Numbered from the stretch's first letter, positions 25,051 to 33,400 are shown. The stretch is DNA of 64,000 nucleotides from G038396625 sp038396625 (GCA_038396625.1 CP121688.1:3534001-3598000), one strand, 5' to 3'. Notes: generated by a model not told the origin, from the letters alone. Translations and numbers: made by a program.

Positions 25051-25692
25051 TTAATAACCTAAAGCTTTATTTACGATAATCACATGCATTCTTTCTGGAT
25101 CCATTTGTTTTTTGATTAACGTGTATTCGTTACAAATACGCTCCTTACTATTACAATCCATACAGCACCCAACAGTGGCGCAAGGCGTACTTCTGCTTAA
25201 TCTTTTGGCATTAGCAGGTGCTGCCCATTCTCGATTTCTTATAATGGCTTCTTCTAAATTTTTAACGATTTTATTTATTCCCACAACCACAATCACCTTG
25301 TCTGGGCCATAAAGCATTGCCGCAACCCTATTGCCTCTACCGTCAACGTTATAAAGTTCTCCCTCTTCTGTAAGAGCATTACTGCTTGTCAAATAGGCAT
25401 CAGCAGCAAAACTTTTTCTATATATGTCTTTTAATTGATCTGCAGTCAATCCTTCTTCATATCGATCTAAAAAGTGATATTTTCCGTTTCTTAATAAATC
25501 CATTGCTCCTACCTCAAAAAGTGTCATAGAGCCTCCAACTGATACAGTATCCCCGTCATGAATTAATTCTTGTATTTTCTTTACCGCTTCTTCTTCGTTT
25601 TGTACAAAATATCCGCGCATATAATTTTTCTCTAAGTTCTTAATCGTTCTTTCCACTCTTTTTTCTATGACAAAGTCAACATTTTTGTCCAT
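25051..25692 (-). CDS. LUD-domain protein (lactate utilisation protein-like)
   Basis: A 213-residue single-domain LUD (DUF162) protein. The fold signature includes DTVSVGGSMTLFEVG near residue 48, ADAYLTSSNALTEEGELYNVDGRGNR (landmarks SSNALTEEG and NVDGRGNRVAAM) and GPDKVIVVVGINKIV. A cysteine cluster (CATVGCCMDCNSKERIC) near residue 170 is typical of the short clostridial form. LutC-type relatives join lactate oxidation, but the short stand-alone form has no proven role. Strong AGGAGGGGG site. Monocistronic, with its own terminator. Confidence 0.85.
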   Translation of the reverse strand: MDKNVDFVIEKRVERTIKNLEKNYMRGYFVQNEEEAVKKIQELIHDGDTVSVGGSMTLFEVGAMDLLRNGKYHFLDRYEEGLTADQLKDIYRKSFAADAYLTSSNALTEEGELYNVDGRGNRVAAMLYGPDKVIVVVGINKIVKNLEEAIIRNREWAAPANAKRLSRSTPCATVGCCMDCNSKERICNEYTLIKKQMDPERMHVIIVNKALGY

Positions 25693-25875
25693 AGGGACCC
25701 CCTCCTTTTAATTTCTAAATCGCATGTTAATTAAAAGTATAGTTTAATTCACTTAAAATTTCAATGTCCTGTCCCAAAGCAAAAGCTACCTATTCCTCAC
25801 CCCTTTTTCTAAAATCTCCATCTGCCTCATTATGGAAACTCAGATTCTATGGGGGAAATATCTAGTTTTGTATAA

Positions 25876-25906
25876 TTGTAAACATTTTATTATTTTCAGT
25901 TGACAA
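25876..25906 (+). promoter_or_regulatory. BirA-like biotin operator 1
   Basis: TTGTAAAC (25876-25883), 15 nt, GTTGACAA (25899-25906): one mismatch from the TTGTAAAC-N15/16-GTTTACAA biotin operator pattern. Its right half overlaps the -35 box of the bio promoter. Confidence 0.65.
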
Positions 25907-25928
25907 TCCATTTACCTTAGTATACTAT
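25900..25928 (+). promoter_or_regulatory. bioYDA promoter
   Basis: TTGACA (25900-25905), 17-nt spacer, TACTAT (25923-25928). It is framed by two BirA-like operators. Confidence 0.7.
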
Positions 25929-25933
25929 TTTAA

Positions 25934-25965
25934 ATGTAAACCATTTTATTTGTAAATGTTTACAA
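25934..25965 (+). promoter_or_regulatory. BirA-like biotin operator 2
   Basis: ATGTAAAC (25934-25941), 16 nt, GTTTACAA (25958-25965), directly downstream of the -10 box where bound BirA-biotinyl-AMP would block transcription. Confidence 0.75.
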
Positions 25966-26020
25966 TATCATCATTGTATCTTTCCATTGACTACTATCTA
26001 TATAAAAGGAGGTGTTTTTT

Positions 26021-26632
26021 ATTAAGATAACTACAAGAAATATGGCCGTTGTAGCATTATTTGCAGCATTAACAGCTATAGGTGCGTTTATCAAAATCCC
26101 TATTCCCTATGTACCCTTTACCTTGCAGTACTTATTTTGTGCATTGGCGGGAGTCTTTTTAGGTGCTAAACTAGGAGCATACTCACAGCTTCTTTATGTT
26201 GGCATCGGCCTTGCAGGCGTGCCTGTATTTACTGAAGGTGGAGGAGTTGCTTATATTTTAAAGCCTACCTTTGGCTATTTAATAGGGTTTATTGTTGCAG
26301 CTTTTGTGATTGGAAAAATCACAGAAGAATGTAGAAGGATTCATTTTAAGAATACTTTTTTTGCCGTTCTGTCTGGCTTGTTCTTTGTTTATCTCTTTGG
26401 CGTGATCCATCTATATCTTATTTATAACTTATATTTAGGAGACGCAAAAACCTTTGGCTGGGCAATCTTATATGGATTTATCTTGTGCATTGGTGGTGAT
26501 TTAATATTGAGCGCTATAGTTGCAATCATTGCTACAAAAACAGTTCCTATTTTAAGAAGAGAAGGATTTTTATCTAATTCCTCTATTATTTCTAGTAAAG
26601 TAAATATAAATATAGAAAGTGAAGAGGTGTAG
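26021..26632 (+). CDS. bioY: Biotin transporter BioY
   Basis: A 203-residue integral membrane protein, the substrate-binding S component of an ECF biotin transporter. The N-terminal MAVVALFAALTAIGAFIKIP and the conserved PFTLQYLFCALAGVFLGAKLG (landmarks PFTLQ and ALAGVFLGAKLG) plus the LKPTFGYLIGF motif are typical. The AAAGGAGGTG site (26006-26014) points to ATT at 26021, giving (M)KITTRNM before the first helix as in homologues; GTG 26012 lies inside the site and ATG 26042 is too far. First gene of a BirA-controlled operon. Confidence 0.9.
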   Translation: MKITTRNMAVVALFAALTAIGAFIKIPIPYVPFTLQYLFCALAGVFLGAKLGAYSQLLYVGIGLAGVPVFTEGGGVAYILKPTFGYLIGFIVAAFVIGKITEECRRIHFKNTFFAVLSGLFFVYLFGVIHLYLIYNLYLGDAKTFGWAILYGFILCIGGDLILSAIVAIIATKTVPILRREGFLSNSSIISSKVNINIESEEV

Positions 26633-26637
26633 CATTA

Positions 26638-27372
26638 ATGACTAAAGGTATATTTATTACGGGTACGGGAACAGATGTGGGAAAGACCATTGTCAGTGCA
26701 GGACTTCTATATTTACTACGCTCGAGCGGCTATTCTGCTGTCTATTATAAAGCTGCATTGAGTGGTGCTCTTGCAGACGGGAATCAATTCATTCCTGGAG
26801 ATACTAGATTCGTTAGTCAATTTGCAGGCTTAACCGAAGCCTATGAAAACATGACCCCTTATGTTTATAAAACTGCTGTTTCTCCTCATTTAGCCGCAAG
26901 GCTTGAAAACCAGCCCATTGATTTAACAATCTTAAAAGAAAAGTTCAAGCAGCTCCAGCAAAAATATGACTATATTGTGATGGAGGGAAGTGGTGGCATT
27001 GCTTGCCCTTTAATTGATAAAGATGTTCCTTATTTACTGCATGATTTCGTCAAAGAATTGGGGTTAGACATTATCATTGTGGCTTCAGCAGGACTAGGCA
27101 CCATCAATCACACGCTTCTTACTATTAAATATATTGAATCCTTAGGAATGACTATAAAAGGTGTCATCATTAATGGTTATAAAAAAAACGATATCTGTGC
27201 TGATGACAATATCTCCACCATTCAAAGACTAACCAATGTACCTATTTTGGGTATTCTCCCATGGATCGAAGAGATAGATTGTGATAATGTCCAATTTGGA
27301 AATCTTAGAGAACAAATTAAGCAATGTATACATATTGAAAATTTCATTTCATGTATGAATGACATCTTATAA
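26638..27372 (+). CDS. bioD: Dethiobiotin synthetase
   Basis: A 244-residue P-loop enzyme making dethiobiotin from 7,8-diaminopelargonate, CO2 and ATP. Walker A is GTGTDVGKTIVSAGL; YYKAALSG contains the catalytic lysine region; MEGSGGIACPL is the substrate loop (usually EGAGG). It follows bioY by 5 nt and its stop is 13 nt before bioA's start. Confidence 0.94.
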   Translation: MTKGIFITGTGTDVGKTIVSAGLLYLLRSSGYSAVYYKAALSGALADGNQFIPGDTRFVSQFAGLTEAYENMTPYVYKTAVSPHLAARLENQPIDLTILKEKFKQLQQKYDYIVMEGSGGIACPLIDKDVPYLLHDFVKELGLDIIIVASAGLGTINHTLLTIKYIESLGMTIKGVIINGYKKNDICADDNISTIQRLTNVPILGILPWIEEIDCDNVQFGNLREQIKQCIHIENFISCMNDIL

Positions 27373-27385
27373 GGGAGTGAATCCA

Positions 27386-28729
27386 ATGAATATCTATCAA
27401 GAAAAAGATTTGGCATACATATGGCATCCTTGCTCTCAAATGAAAGATTATGAAGATTTTCCTCCTATTGTGATCGAAAAGGGAGAAGGAGTGTATTTAT
27501 ATGATGTAAATGGCAAGTGTTATTTAGATTGTATATCCTCTTGGTGGACAAACTTGTTCGGCCATAGCAACAAAAGAATCAATCAAGCCCTTCAAAATCA
27601 AGTAGAACATTTAGAACATGTGGTTTTTGCCAATTTCTCTAATAAGCCTGCTATTACTCTTGCAGAAAATCTTGTGGCAATTACACCTGAACCATTAAAA
27701 AAAGTATATTTTTCTGACAATGGCTCCTCAGCAGTAGAGGTAGCCCTAAAAATGAGTTTTCACTATCATCAAATAAAAGGTAATACCAAAAAAACAAAAT
27801 TCACTGCCATATCTGATGCATATCATGGAGAAACTCTAGGTGCCTTATCTGTAGGAGACCTAGATCTTTACAGCAAAATCTATAAGCCTCTTCTTATGGA
27901 TACTATCCGAGTAGCGGGACCTGACTGCTATCGCTGTAAATATGGGGAAAATCGAGAACATTGTAATGCTCAGTGTTTTGAGCATATGGAAAAAGTGATT
28001 GAAGACCACCATGAAGACCTTTGCGGTGTTATCATCGAACCTATGGTACAAGGAGCAGGTGGAATGAAAATTTATTCCCCTGTTTATCTGCAAAAGTTAA
28101 GAAAAATATGCGATGCATATGATATCCACTTTATTGCTGATGAAATCGCCGTTGGCTTTGGAAGAACAGGAACTATGTTCGCCTGCGAGCATGGAAATGT
28201 CAGCCCTGACCTTATGTGTTTATCTAAAGGAATTACAGCCGGATATATGCCTATGTCTGTAGTTATGATGACACAAGCCATCTATGACGCCTTTTATGCA
28301 GATTATAGGGAACGAAAAACCTTTATACATAGCCATACCTATGCAGGTAATGCTTTAGCTTGTGCCGTTGCATGCGAAAGTTTAAAGATTTTTGAAGAAG
28401 AAAATATCCTTCATAAAAACAAAGAAAAATCTCAACTTATTAAAGATTTGGCTCTCAGTAGAGCAAACAATCATCCTTATATTGGAGAAATCCGTCAACT
28501 TGGTATGATCACAGCCGTCGAGCTAGTCAAAGATAAATATACGAAAGAATCCTTTCCTTGGGAGGATCGAGTCGCCTATTATATTGCTAAAATTGGATTA
28601 AATCATGGTATGATTTTAAGACCTATGAACAACTCCATTTATTTTATGCCTCCTTATATTATTGAGCAAAAAGATATCGAGAAAATGGTACACACTACCT
28701 TCGACTGCATTGATGCCTACTTCAAATAA
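27386..28729 (+). CDS. bioA: Adenosylmethionine-8-amino-7-oxononanoate transaminase
   Basis: A 447-residue class III PLP aminotransferase that converts KAPA to DAPA. Motifs: YIWHPCSQMKDYEDFPP, CISSWWTNLFGH, SDAYHGETLGALSVGD, FIADEIAVGFGRTGTMFACEH and the PLP lysine in CLSKGITAGYMPM. ATG 27386 has AAGGGAGTG at good spacing; the frame opens at 27359 inside bioD. bioB and bioF are not in the window. Confidence 0.95.
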   Translation: MNIYQEKDLAYIWHPCSQMKDYEDFPPIVIEKGEGVYLYDVNGKCYLDCISSWWTNLFGHSNKRINQALQNQVEHLEHVVFANFSNKPAITLAENLVAITPEPLKKVYFSDNGSSAVEVALKMSFHYHQIKGNTKKTKFTAISDAYHGETLGALSVGDLDLYSKIYKPLLMDTIRVAGPDCYRCKYGENREHCNAQCFEHMEKVIEDHHEDLCGVIIEPMVQGAGGMKIYSPVYLQKLRKICDAYDIHFIADEIAVGFGRTGTMFACEHGNVSPDLMCLSKGITAGYMPMSVVMMTQAIYDAFYADYRERKTFIHSHTYAGNALACAVACESLKIFEEENILHKNKEKSQLIKDLALSRANNHPYIGEIRQLGMITAVELVKDKYTKESFPWEDRVAYYIAKIGLNHGMILRPMNNSIYFMPPYIIEQKDIEKMVHTTFDCIDAYFK

Positions 28730-28779
28730 ACATTTGGTTTTATGCTTTTAAAAATATTCCATTTTAAACAAAGTTTGAC

Positions 28780-28808
28780 TTGTACATTTATTTCAAGTAA
28801 GATATAAT
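28780..28808 (+). promoter_or_regulatory. Candidate promoter of the DEAD-box gene
   Basis: TTGTAC (28780-28785), 17 nt, TATAAT (28803-28808). Transcription from here would include the hairpin at 28837-28872 in the helicase leader. Confidence 0.5.
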
Positions 28809-28836
28809 ATTACGGTGCACAAACGTCATTCTATGA

Positions 28837-28872
28837 AAAAGCTGCAAATGAATGTGTTCATTTACAGCTTTT
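28837..28872 (+). terminator. Hairpin terminating the bio operon, also within the helicase leader
   Basis: A 16-bp stem with one mismatch (28837-28852 with 28857-28872) and a 4-nt loop, then CTTTATTAT. It is a good terminator for bioYDA. Because a TATAAT box lies upstream, it may also attenuate the helicase transcript. Confidence 0.75.
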
Positions 28873-28958
28873 CTTTATTATAAAATAAATTTGCCATGAA
28901 ATCAGTGAAAAATGGTAATACTATAATGAAAGAGATTGAAAAAAGAGAGGGAAATTAC

Positions 28959-30542
28959 ATGGAAACAATAAAATTTGAGGAACTAAACATATCTAAAGAC
29001 TTAAAGCAAGCCATTGAAGATATGGGATTTGAAGAGGCAACACCTATACAAACCAAATCGATTCCCTACATATTAGAAGGTAGGGATATTATCGGTCAAG
29101 CGCAGACAGGAACAGGAAAAACAGCTTCCTTTGGGATTCCTACTTTAGAAAAGCTTGATCCGAATGATCGAGGTCTTCAGACATTAATTTTATGTCCTAC
29201 CAGGGAATTAGCCATTCAAGTGGCAGAGGAAATCAGAAGACTTGCTAAATACATGCACGGCATTAAAATCCTTCCGATCTACGGAGGACAGCCCATTACA
29301 CGCCAAATACAAGCATTAAAAAAAGGGGTTCAGATCGTCGTAGGAACACCGGGACGTGTAATGGATCATATGCGCCGTAAAACATTAAAAATGGATCATG
29401 TGAACATGGTAGTGCTTGATGAAGCAGATGAAATGCTTAATATGGGTTTTCGAGATGATATTGAAATTATTTTGCAAGACATCCCAAAAGATAGACAAAC
29501 GGTTTTATTTTCTGCTACCATGCCAAAACCTATTTTAGAAATTACAAAACTCTATCAGAAAAATCCTGTGACGATTAAAGTTGTCCGCAAGGAACTTACT
29601 GTGCCTAGCATTGAGCAATACTATTTTGAGGTAAAGTCACGAAATAAATTTGAAGTCCTTACACGATTGATCGATATGCATAATCCTAAATTGGCGTTAG
29701 TTTTTTGTAATACAAAAAAGCAAGTAGATGAATTGGTTCTTCGTTTACAAGGAAGAGGTTATTCCGCAGATGGTCTTCACGGAGATATGCGCCAGGGACA
29801 ACGAGATCGGGTAATGAGTAGCTTTAGAAGCGGAATCACGGACATCCTGGTTGCAACAGACGTAGCTGCAAGAGGAATCGATGTAGATGATGTTGAAATG
29901 GTCTTTAATTATGACGTACCACAAGATGAAGAATATTATGTGCATAGAATTGGTCGTACAGGAAGAGCTGGACGCGTAGGTCGTGCATTTACTTTTGCAG
30001 CAGGTAAAGAGATCTATAAATTAAAGGATATTCAAAAATATATCAAAACGAAAATAAAAAGAGAACAAATTCCTTCTATTCGTGATGTAGAAGAAGTAAA
30101 AACGGCAGCATTACTAGATCGTATCACCAATACCATTGAAAATAACAATCTTAGCAGACAAATTAATATGATTGAAAAGCTATTAAATGAGGATTATGCA
30201 ACGATCGACATTGCAGCTGCCTTATTAAAAATGCTTACCGAGGTAAATGAAGAAGAACAAACAGATGTGGAATCTACCTTCGAAAATACAGGTGCTGAAC
30301 CAGGAATGGTACGCTTGTTTATCAATGTGGGTAAAAAGCATAGAATTAGACCTGGTGATATTGTTGGTGCCGTTTCGGGTGAAACAGGAATGCCGGGTAA
30401 ATTAATCGGTACCATCGATATTTATGATAAATATACATTCGTAGAGGTTCCAAAGGAATACGCCCAAGAAGTATTACGAAATATGAAAAATAATCAGATC
30501 AAAGGAAAGACTATTAATATTGAGCCAGCAAATCAGAAATAA
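28959..30542 (+). CDS. DEAD-box ATP-dependent RNA helicase (DeaD/CshA type)
   Basis: A 527-residue helicase. Q motif and motif I are PIQTKSIPYI and AQTGTGKTASFG; then PTRELAIQV, TPGRVMDH, VLDEADEML, SATM, and the C-terminal RecA motifs ATDVAARGIDV and HRIGRTGRAGR. Residues from about 450 form a DbpA-type RNA-binding domain (MVRLFINVGKKHRIRPGDIVG). Such proteins unwind structured RNA in ribosome assembly and cold adaptation. The ATG at 28959 has an AGAGGG site; the frame opens at 28896. Confidence 0.94.
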   Translation: METIKFEELNISKDLKQAIEDMGFEEATPIQTKSIPYILEGRDIIGQAQTGTGKTASFGIPTLEKLDPNDRGLQTLILCPTRELAIQVAEEIRRLAKYMHGIKILPIYGGQPITRQIQALKKGVQIVVGTPGRVMDHMRRKTLKMDHVNMVVLDEADEMLNMGFRDDIEIILQDIPKDRQTVLFSATMPKPILEITKLYQKNPVTIKVVRKELTVPSIEQYYFEVKSRNKFEVLTRLIDMHNPKLALVFCNTKKQVDELVLRLQGRGYSADGLHGDMRQGQRDRVMSSFRSGITDILVATDVAARGIDVDDVEMVFNYDVPQDEEYYVHRIGRTGRAGRVGRAFTFAAGKEIYKLKDIQKYIKTKIKREQIPSIRDVEEVKTAALLDRITNTIENNNLSRQINMIEKLLNEDYATIDIAAALLKMLTEVNEEEQTDVESTFENTGAEPGMVRLFINVGKKHRIRPGDIVGAVSGETGMPGKLIGTIDIYDKYTFVEVPKEYAQEVLRNMKNNQIKGKTINIEPANQK

Positions 30543-30550
30543 TGTAAATA

Positions 30551-30594
30551 AAATAAATGGAAACTTAATGGGCATATTAAGTTTCCATTTATTT
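30551..30594. terminator. Bidirectional terminator between helicase and UPF0210 genes
   Basis: A 19-bp perfect stem (30551-30569 with 30576-30594), 6-nt loop, T-rich on both strands, between two convergent genes. Confidence 0.85.
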
Positions 30595-30603
30595 TTACAA
30601 ACC

Positions 30604-31962
30604 TTAATTTTTAAAACTATGTACCGGTGCAGGAATTCTCCCTCCTCGATTCACAAATAAATCACTAGAACATTTACTTACTCCCATAATAGGTGCCTTT
30701 CCTAATAACCCCCCAAACTCTACTTCATCCCCTACATCTTTTCCATAAGCAGGAATAAGTCGTACAGCCGTCGTTTTTTTGTTGATGACACCAATAGCCA
30801 TTTCATCGGCAATAATAGCAGATATAGTAGTATCAGGAGTATTTCCTGGTATTGCAATCATATCCAGTCCTACAGAGCAAACACAGGTCATTGCCTCTAG
30901 TTTCTCTAGGTTAATGGCACCTGCCTGTACAGCTTCAATCATGCCTTCATCCTCACTAACAGGAATAAATGCGCCACTTAATCCACCTACATGAGAAGAC
31001 GCCATAATTCCACCTTTTTTTACCGCATCATTTAAAAGTGCTAGTGCTGCTGTTGTACCATGTCCGCCACATCTCTCGATACCCATTTCCTCTAAAATTC
31101 TTGCAACACTATCTCCCACAGCTGGTGTAGGGGCAAGGGATAGATCTAATATGCCAAAGGGTACATTCAGCATCCTAGAAGCTTCTTGCGCCACTAATTG
31201 TCCAGCCCTTGTGATTTTAAACGCTGTCTTTTTAATGGTCTCCGCAACCACATCAAAGCTTTCACCCCTTACTTTTTCGAGAGCTGCTTTTACCACACCA
31301 GGGCCACTTACACCCACATTAATCACAGATTCTGCTTCTCCCACACCATGAAAAGCGCCTGCCATAAAAGGATTATCCTCTACTGCATTGGCAAATACCA
31401 CGAGTTTTGCACAACCAATGCTATCCTTATGCCTCGTTAAATAAGCTGTTTCTTTAATAATTCTACCCATATCCTTTACTGCATCCATATTAATCCCTGA
31501 TTTTGTATCTCCTACATTTACAGAAGCACATACCCTTTCCGTTTCTGCAAGTGCTTGAGGAATAGAATGAATCAGGGTCTTATCTCCCTTCGAATAACCC
31601 TTTTGTACAAGGGCAGAAAATCCTCCAATAAAGTTCACCCCAACCGCTTTCGCCGCCTCATCAAGGGTTTTGGCAAAAGCTACATAATTATCCTCATTGC
31701 TTGCTTGAGCAATTAAAGCAATGGGGGTTACAGATATTCTTTTATTGATAATGGGGATGCCATACTGTGTTTCAATGGCTTCTCCTACTTTTACTAAATT
31801 TTGCGCATAGGTTGTTATTTTATCATAAATCTTTCTTCTTGATCTTTGTCCATCAAAATCACAACAGTCTAATAAAGATATTCCCATCGTAATGGTTCGA
31901 ATATCTAATTTTTCCTTTTCTATCATCTTAATCGTCTCTAATATATTATTAAATTGATTCAT
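30604..31962 (-). CDS. UPF0210/PFL-family protein (DUF711)
   Basis: A 452-residue conserved protein of the UPF0210 family. Landmarks are DIRTITMGISLLDC, MAGAFHGVGEAESVINVGVSGPG (landmarks GAFHGVGEAES and VGVSGPGVV), SLAPTPAVGDSVARILEEMG and GLDMIAIPGNTPDTTISAIIADE (landmarks IPGNTPD and IIADEMAIG). The biochemical function is not established to my knowledge. It forms a two-gene operon with an ACT protein (19 nt gap) and is preceded by a glycine riboswitch, so it probably belongs to glycine-related physiology. Confidence 0.9.
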   Translation of the reverse strand: MNQFNNILETIKMIEKEKLDIRTITMGISLLDCCDFDGQRSRRKIYDKITTYAQNLVKVGEAIETQYGIPIINKRISVTPIALIAQASNEDNYVAFAKTLDEAAKAVGVNFIGGFSALVQKGYSKGDKTLIHSIPQALAETERVCASVNVGDTKSGINMDAVKDMGRIIKETAYLTRHKDSIGCAKLVVFANAVEDNPFMAGAFHGVGEAESVINVGVSGPGVVKAALEKVRGESFDVVAETIKKTAFKITRAGQLVAQEASRMLNVPFGILDLSLAPTPAVGDSVARILEEMGIERCGGHGTTAALALLNDAVKKGGIMASSHVGGLSGAFIPVSEDEGMIEAVQAGAINLEKLEAMTCVCSVGLDMIAIPGNTPDTTISAIIADEMAIGVINKKTTAVRLIPAYGKDVGDEVEFGGLLGKAPIMGVSKCSSDLFVNRGGRIPAPVHSFKN

Positions 31963-31981
31963 TTGTGCTCACCCCTAGCTG

Positions 31982-32251
31982 TTAAATTTTATGCATTGCG
32001 TTGAATATATCTTCATGTTGTATTCTTATGGAAAGGCCTATTTTTTCTCCCACATGCTTCAATTTTTCTTGTAATTCTTTAAAAGTAATCTGCATTGTAG
32101 ACAAATCCGCAACCAGTGCCATTGTAAAATAATCCTGTAAAATAGTTTGATTGATATCTAAGATATTAATGTTGTTCTCTGATAAAACAGAGGTGACACC
32201 TGCAATAATACCTATTTTGTCTTTTCCTATCACGGTGATCACTGCTTTCAT
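31982..32251 (-). CDS. ACT-domain protein, UPF0237 family
   Basis: An 89-residue single ACT domain (KAVITVIGKDKIGIIAGVTSVL, landmarks VIGKDKIGIIAGV and NINILDINQTI), similar to the GcvR-like UPF0237 family. ACT domains bind small ligands, often amino acids. Located directly behind a glycine riboswitch and before UPF0210. A sensor or modulator of the neighbour protein is a reasonable inference. Confidence 0.92.
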   Translation of the reverse strand: MKAVITVIGKDKIGIIAGVTSVLSENNINILDINQTILQDYFTMALVADLSTMQITFKELQEKLKHVGEKIGLSIRIQHEDIFNAMHKI

Positions 32252-32322
32252 TTTAAAACATTACCTCCTTTTAATTTTCCATTTGTTTTTTAAAACTCCA
32301 CCGTTGGTTGTCTACGTAAAAT

Positions 32323-32350
32323 AAAAAAAACCAAATCCAAAAGATGTGGT
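32323..32350 (-). terminator. Terminator in the glycine riboswitch expression platform
   Basis: On the minus strand ACCACATC (complement of 32343-32350) pairs with GATTTGGT (complement of 32330-32337) with one mismatch and is followed by eight T and then ATTTT. It sits between the aptamer and the ACT gene, so read-through would be the regulated step. Confidence 0.7.
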
Positions 32351-32366
32351 CTCCAATTAACACATA

Positions 32367-32431
32367 CAAAGCAATACATTTTTTTATTTTAATCATTGTA
32401 CAATCATTAAAATAAGTTTACTTGCTTTGAT
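32367..32431 (-). other. Large imperfect hairpin between aptamer and terminator
   Basis: TTATTTTAAT (32384-32393) and ATTAAAATAA (32406-32415) flank ATTGTACAAT, giving a nearly perfect 32-nt palindrome; outside it ACAAAGCAA (32367-32375) and TTGCTTTG (32423-32430) pair again. It may be an extra stem of the riboswitch expression platform. Confidence 0.5.
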
Positions 32432-32443
32432 CGTCTTAACATC

Positions 32444-32553
32444 CTCTGTCCTTTTACCTGAGAGTTTCACCAAGCTTTGGCTTGCCCCTTCGGTGCTCAT
32501 TTGAGTCTCTCCAGAGTTCTGTCCAATAACGGTTGTATTCATTACTCCCGCAA
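32444..32553 (-). ncRNA. Glycine riboswitch (single aptamer with ghost aptamer)
   Basis: On the minus strand the class signature is present: CTCTGGAGAGA (from 32516), core CACCGAAGGGGCAAG (complement of 32483-32497), GAAACTCTCAGGTAAAAGG and closing GGACAGAG. P1 pairs CTCTG with CAGAG. Upstream, GCGGGAGTAATG and TTGGACAG (to 32553) look like the remnant of a first aptamer. It precedes the ACT and UPF0210 genes with a terminator in between, so glycine probably controls their transcription. Confidence 0.92.
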
Positions 32554-32585
32554 TCTTCAACCAGCATATGAAGTTATAATAGCTA

Positions 32586-32615
32586 ATTTTAACACAACTA
32601 CATTTACTGAATCAA
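32586..32615 (-). promoter_or_regulatory. Candidate promoter of the riboswitch transcript
   Basis: On the minus strand TTGATT (complement of 32610-32615), 18 nt, TAAAAT (complement of 32586-32591). Confidence 0.45.
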
Positions 32616-32644
32616 TAAAAATTTAAAATTTTTCTTTAATTTTT

Positions 32645-33400
32645 TCAACGGATACCCTCCCCTTCTGCTTTTTCTACTAAATAACGCCAATACCGCATGG
32701 GCATATTTCTTTTTTGCAGTTTGGGATTAATTCTATTTTTTATTGCAATACTTTTAAAGTACTGCTGCCATAATTTCTGAAACATCGCTTCCTCTTGATC
32801 AAGCTTCCATGTTCTTATTTCATCTACTTCTTTGATCACCCACTCTTTCTGGTTGTACAATACCGCTGTACTTCTTTTCACATCATGAATCATCCAATTT
32901 TCATTTGCCATTCGATGAGCAAAGTGCGGTGCTACTAATCCCAAAATATTATATTGGGGCTCTATGAGTGCATAAAAAACATTTCCTTCTAAGGCACGAA
33001 AACGTATTAGCCCTAACATGAAATGTTTTTCACGATTCACTTTTTGGGATGTCTTATGTACATTCAATACTATATCATTAGCAAGGTTTAAGTTTACATC
33101 AGCCCCCATTTTAAATCCTAGCTTTACATATTCATAAACAAATGTACCAGCATCCTCTACTTCTGAAAGAAATACATAAAATACATTTTTTAACGCCAGA
33201 TGGGATATTTTACTTTGAATCGCTTTATAAACCTTTTCAGCCTTTTGCCCATCTGTTTGAATATGTACATTATCCATCAACAAGCTTTGTTGTGCATTCT
33301 CTTCCCACAAAATTTTTTGAGGCTTTTCTTTTCGATAATAGGCTTCATAAATACATGTAAGTAAACCATCAAAGCTTCCATCATAAATATAACAAAGCAT
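32645..33400 (-). CDS. Uncharacterised DNA-metabolism protein linked to radical SAM partner (TIGR03915/DUF4130)
   Basis: A 251-residue protein that I recognise as the small partner (TIGR03915 type) of a radical-SAM DNA modification/repair protein. The N-terminus MLCYIYDGSFDGLLTCIYEAY is typical (landmarks YDGSFDGLL and EAYY), the centre has MLGLIRFRAL and LVAPHFAHRM, and the C-terminus PMRYWRYLVEK. In other genomes this domain is sometimes fused to a uracil-DNA-glycosylase-like domain; here that part is missing. The ATG at 33400 overlaps the partner's stop (TAATG) and has GGGGG upstream. Function unknown. Confidence 0.82.
   Translation of the reverse strand: MLCYIYDGSFDGLLTCIYEAYYRKEKPQKILWEENAQQSLLMDNVHIQTDGQKAEKVYKAIQSKISHLALKNVFYVFLSEVEDAGTFVYEYVKLGFKMGADVNLNLANDIVLNVHKTSQKVNREKHFMLGLIRFRALEGNVFYALIEPQYNILGLVAPHFAHRMANENWMIHDVKRSTAVLYNQKEWVIKEVDEIRTWKLDQEEAMFQKLWQQYFKSIAIKNRINPKLQKRNMPMRYWRYLVEKAEGEGIR

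Noticed and set aside
28775..28808. TTGACT with TATAAT as helicase promoter
   Set aside because: The spacer would be 22 nt; TTGTAC with 17 nt was preferred.
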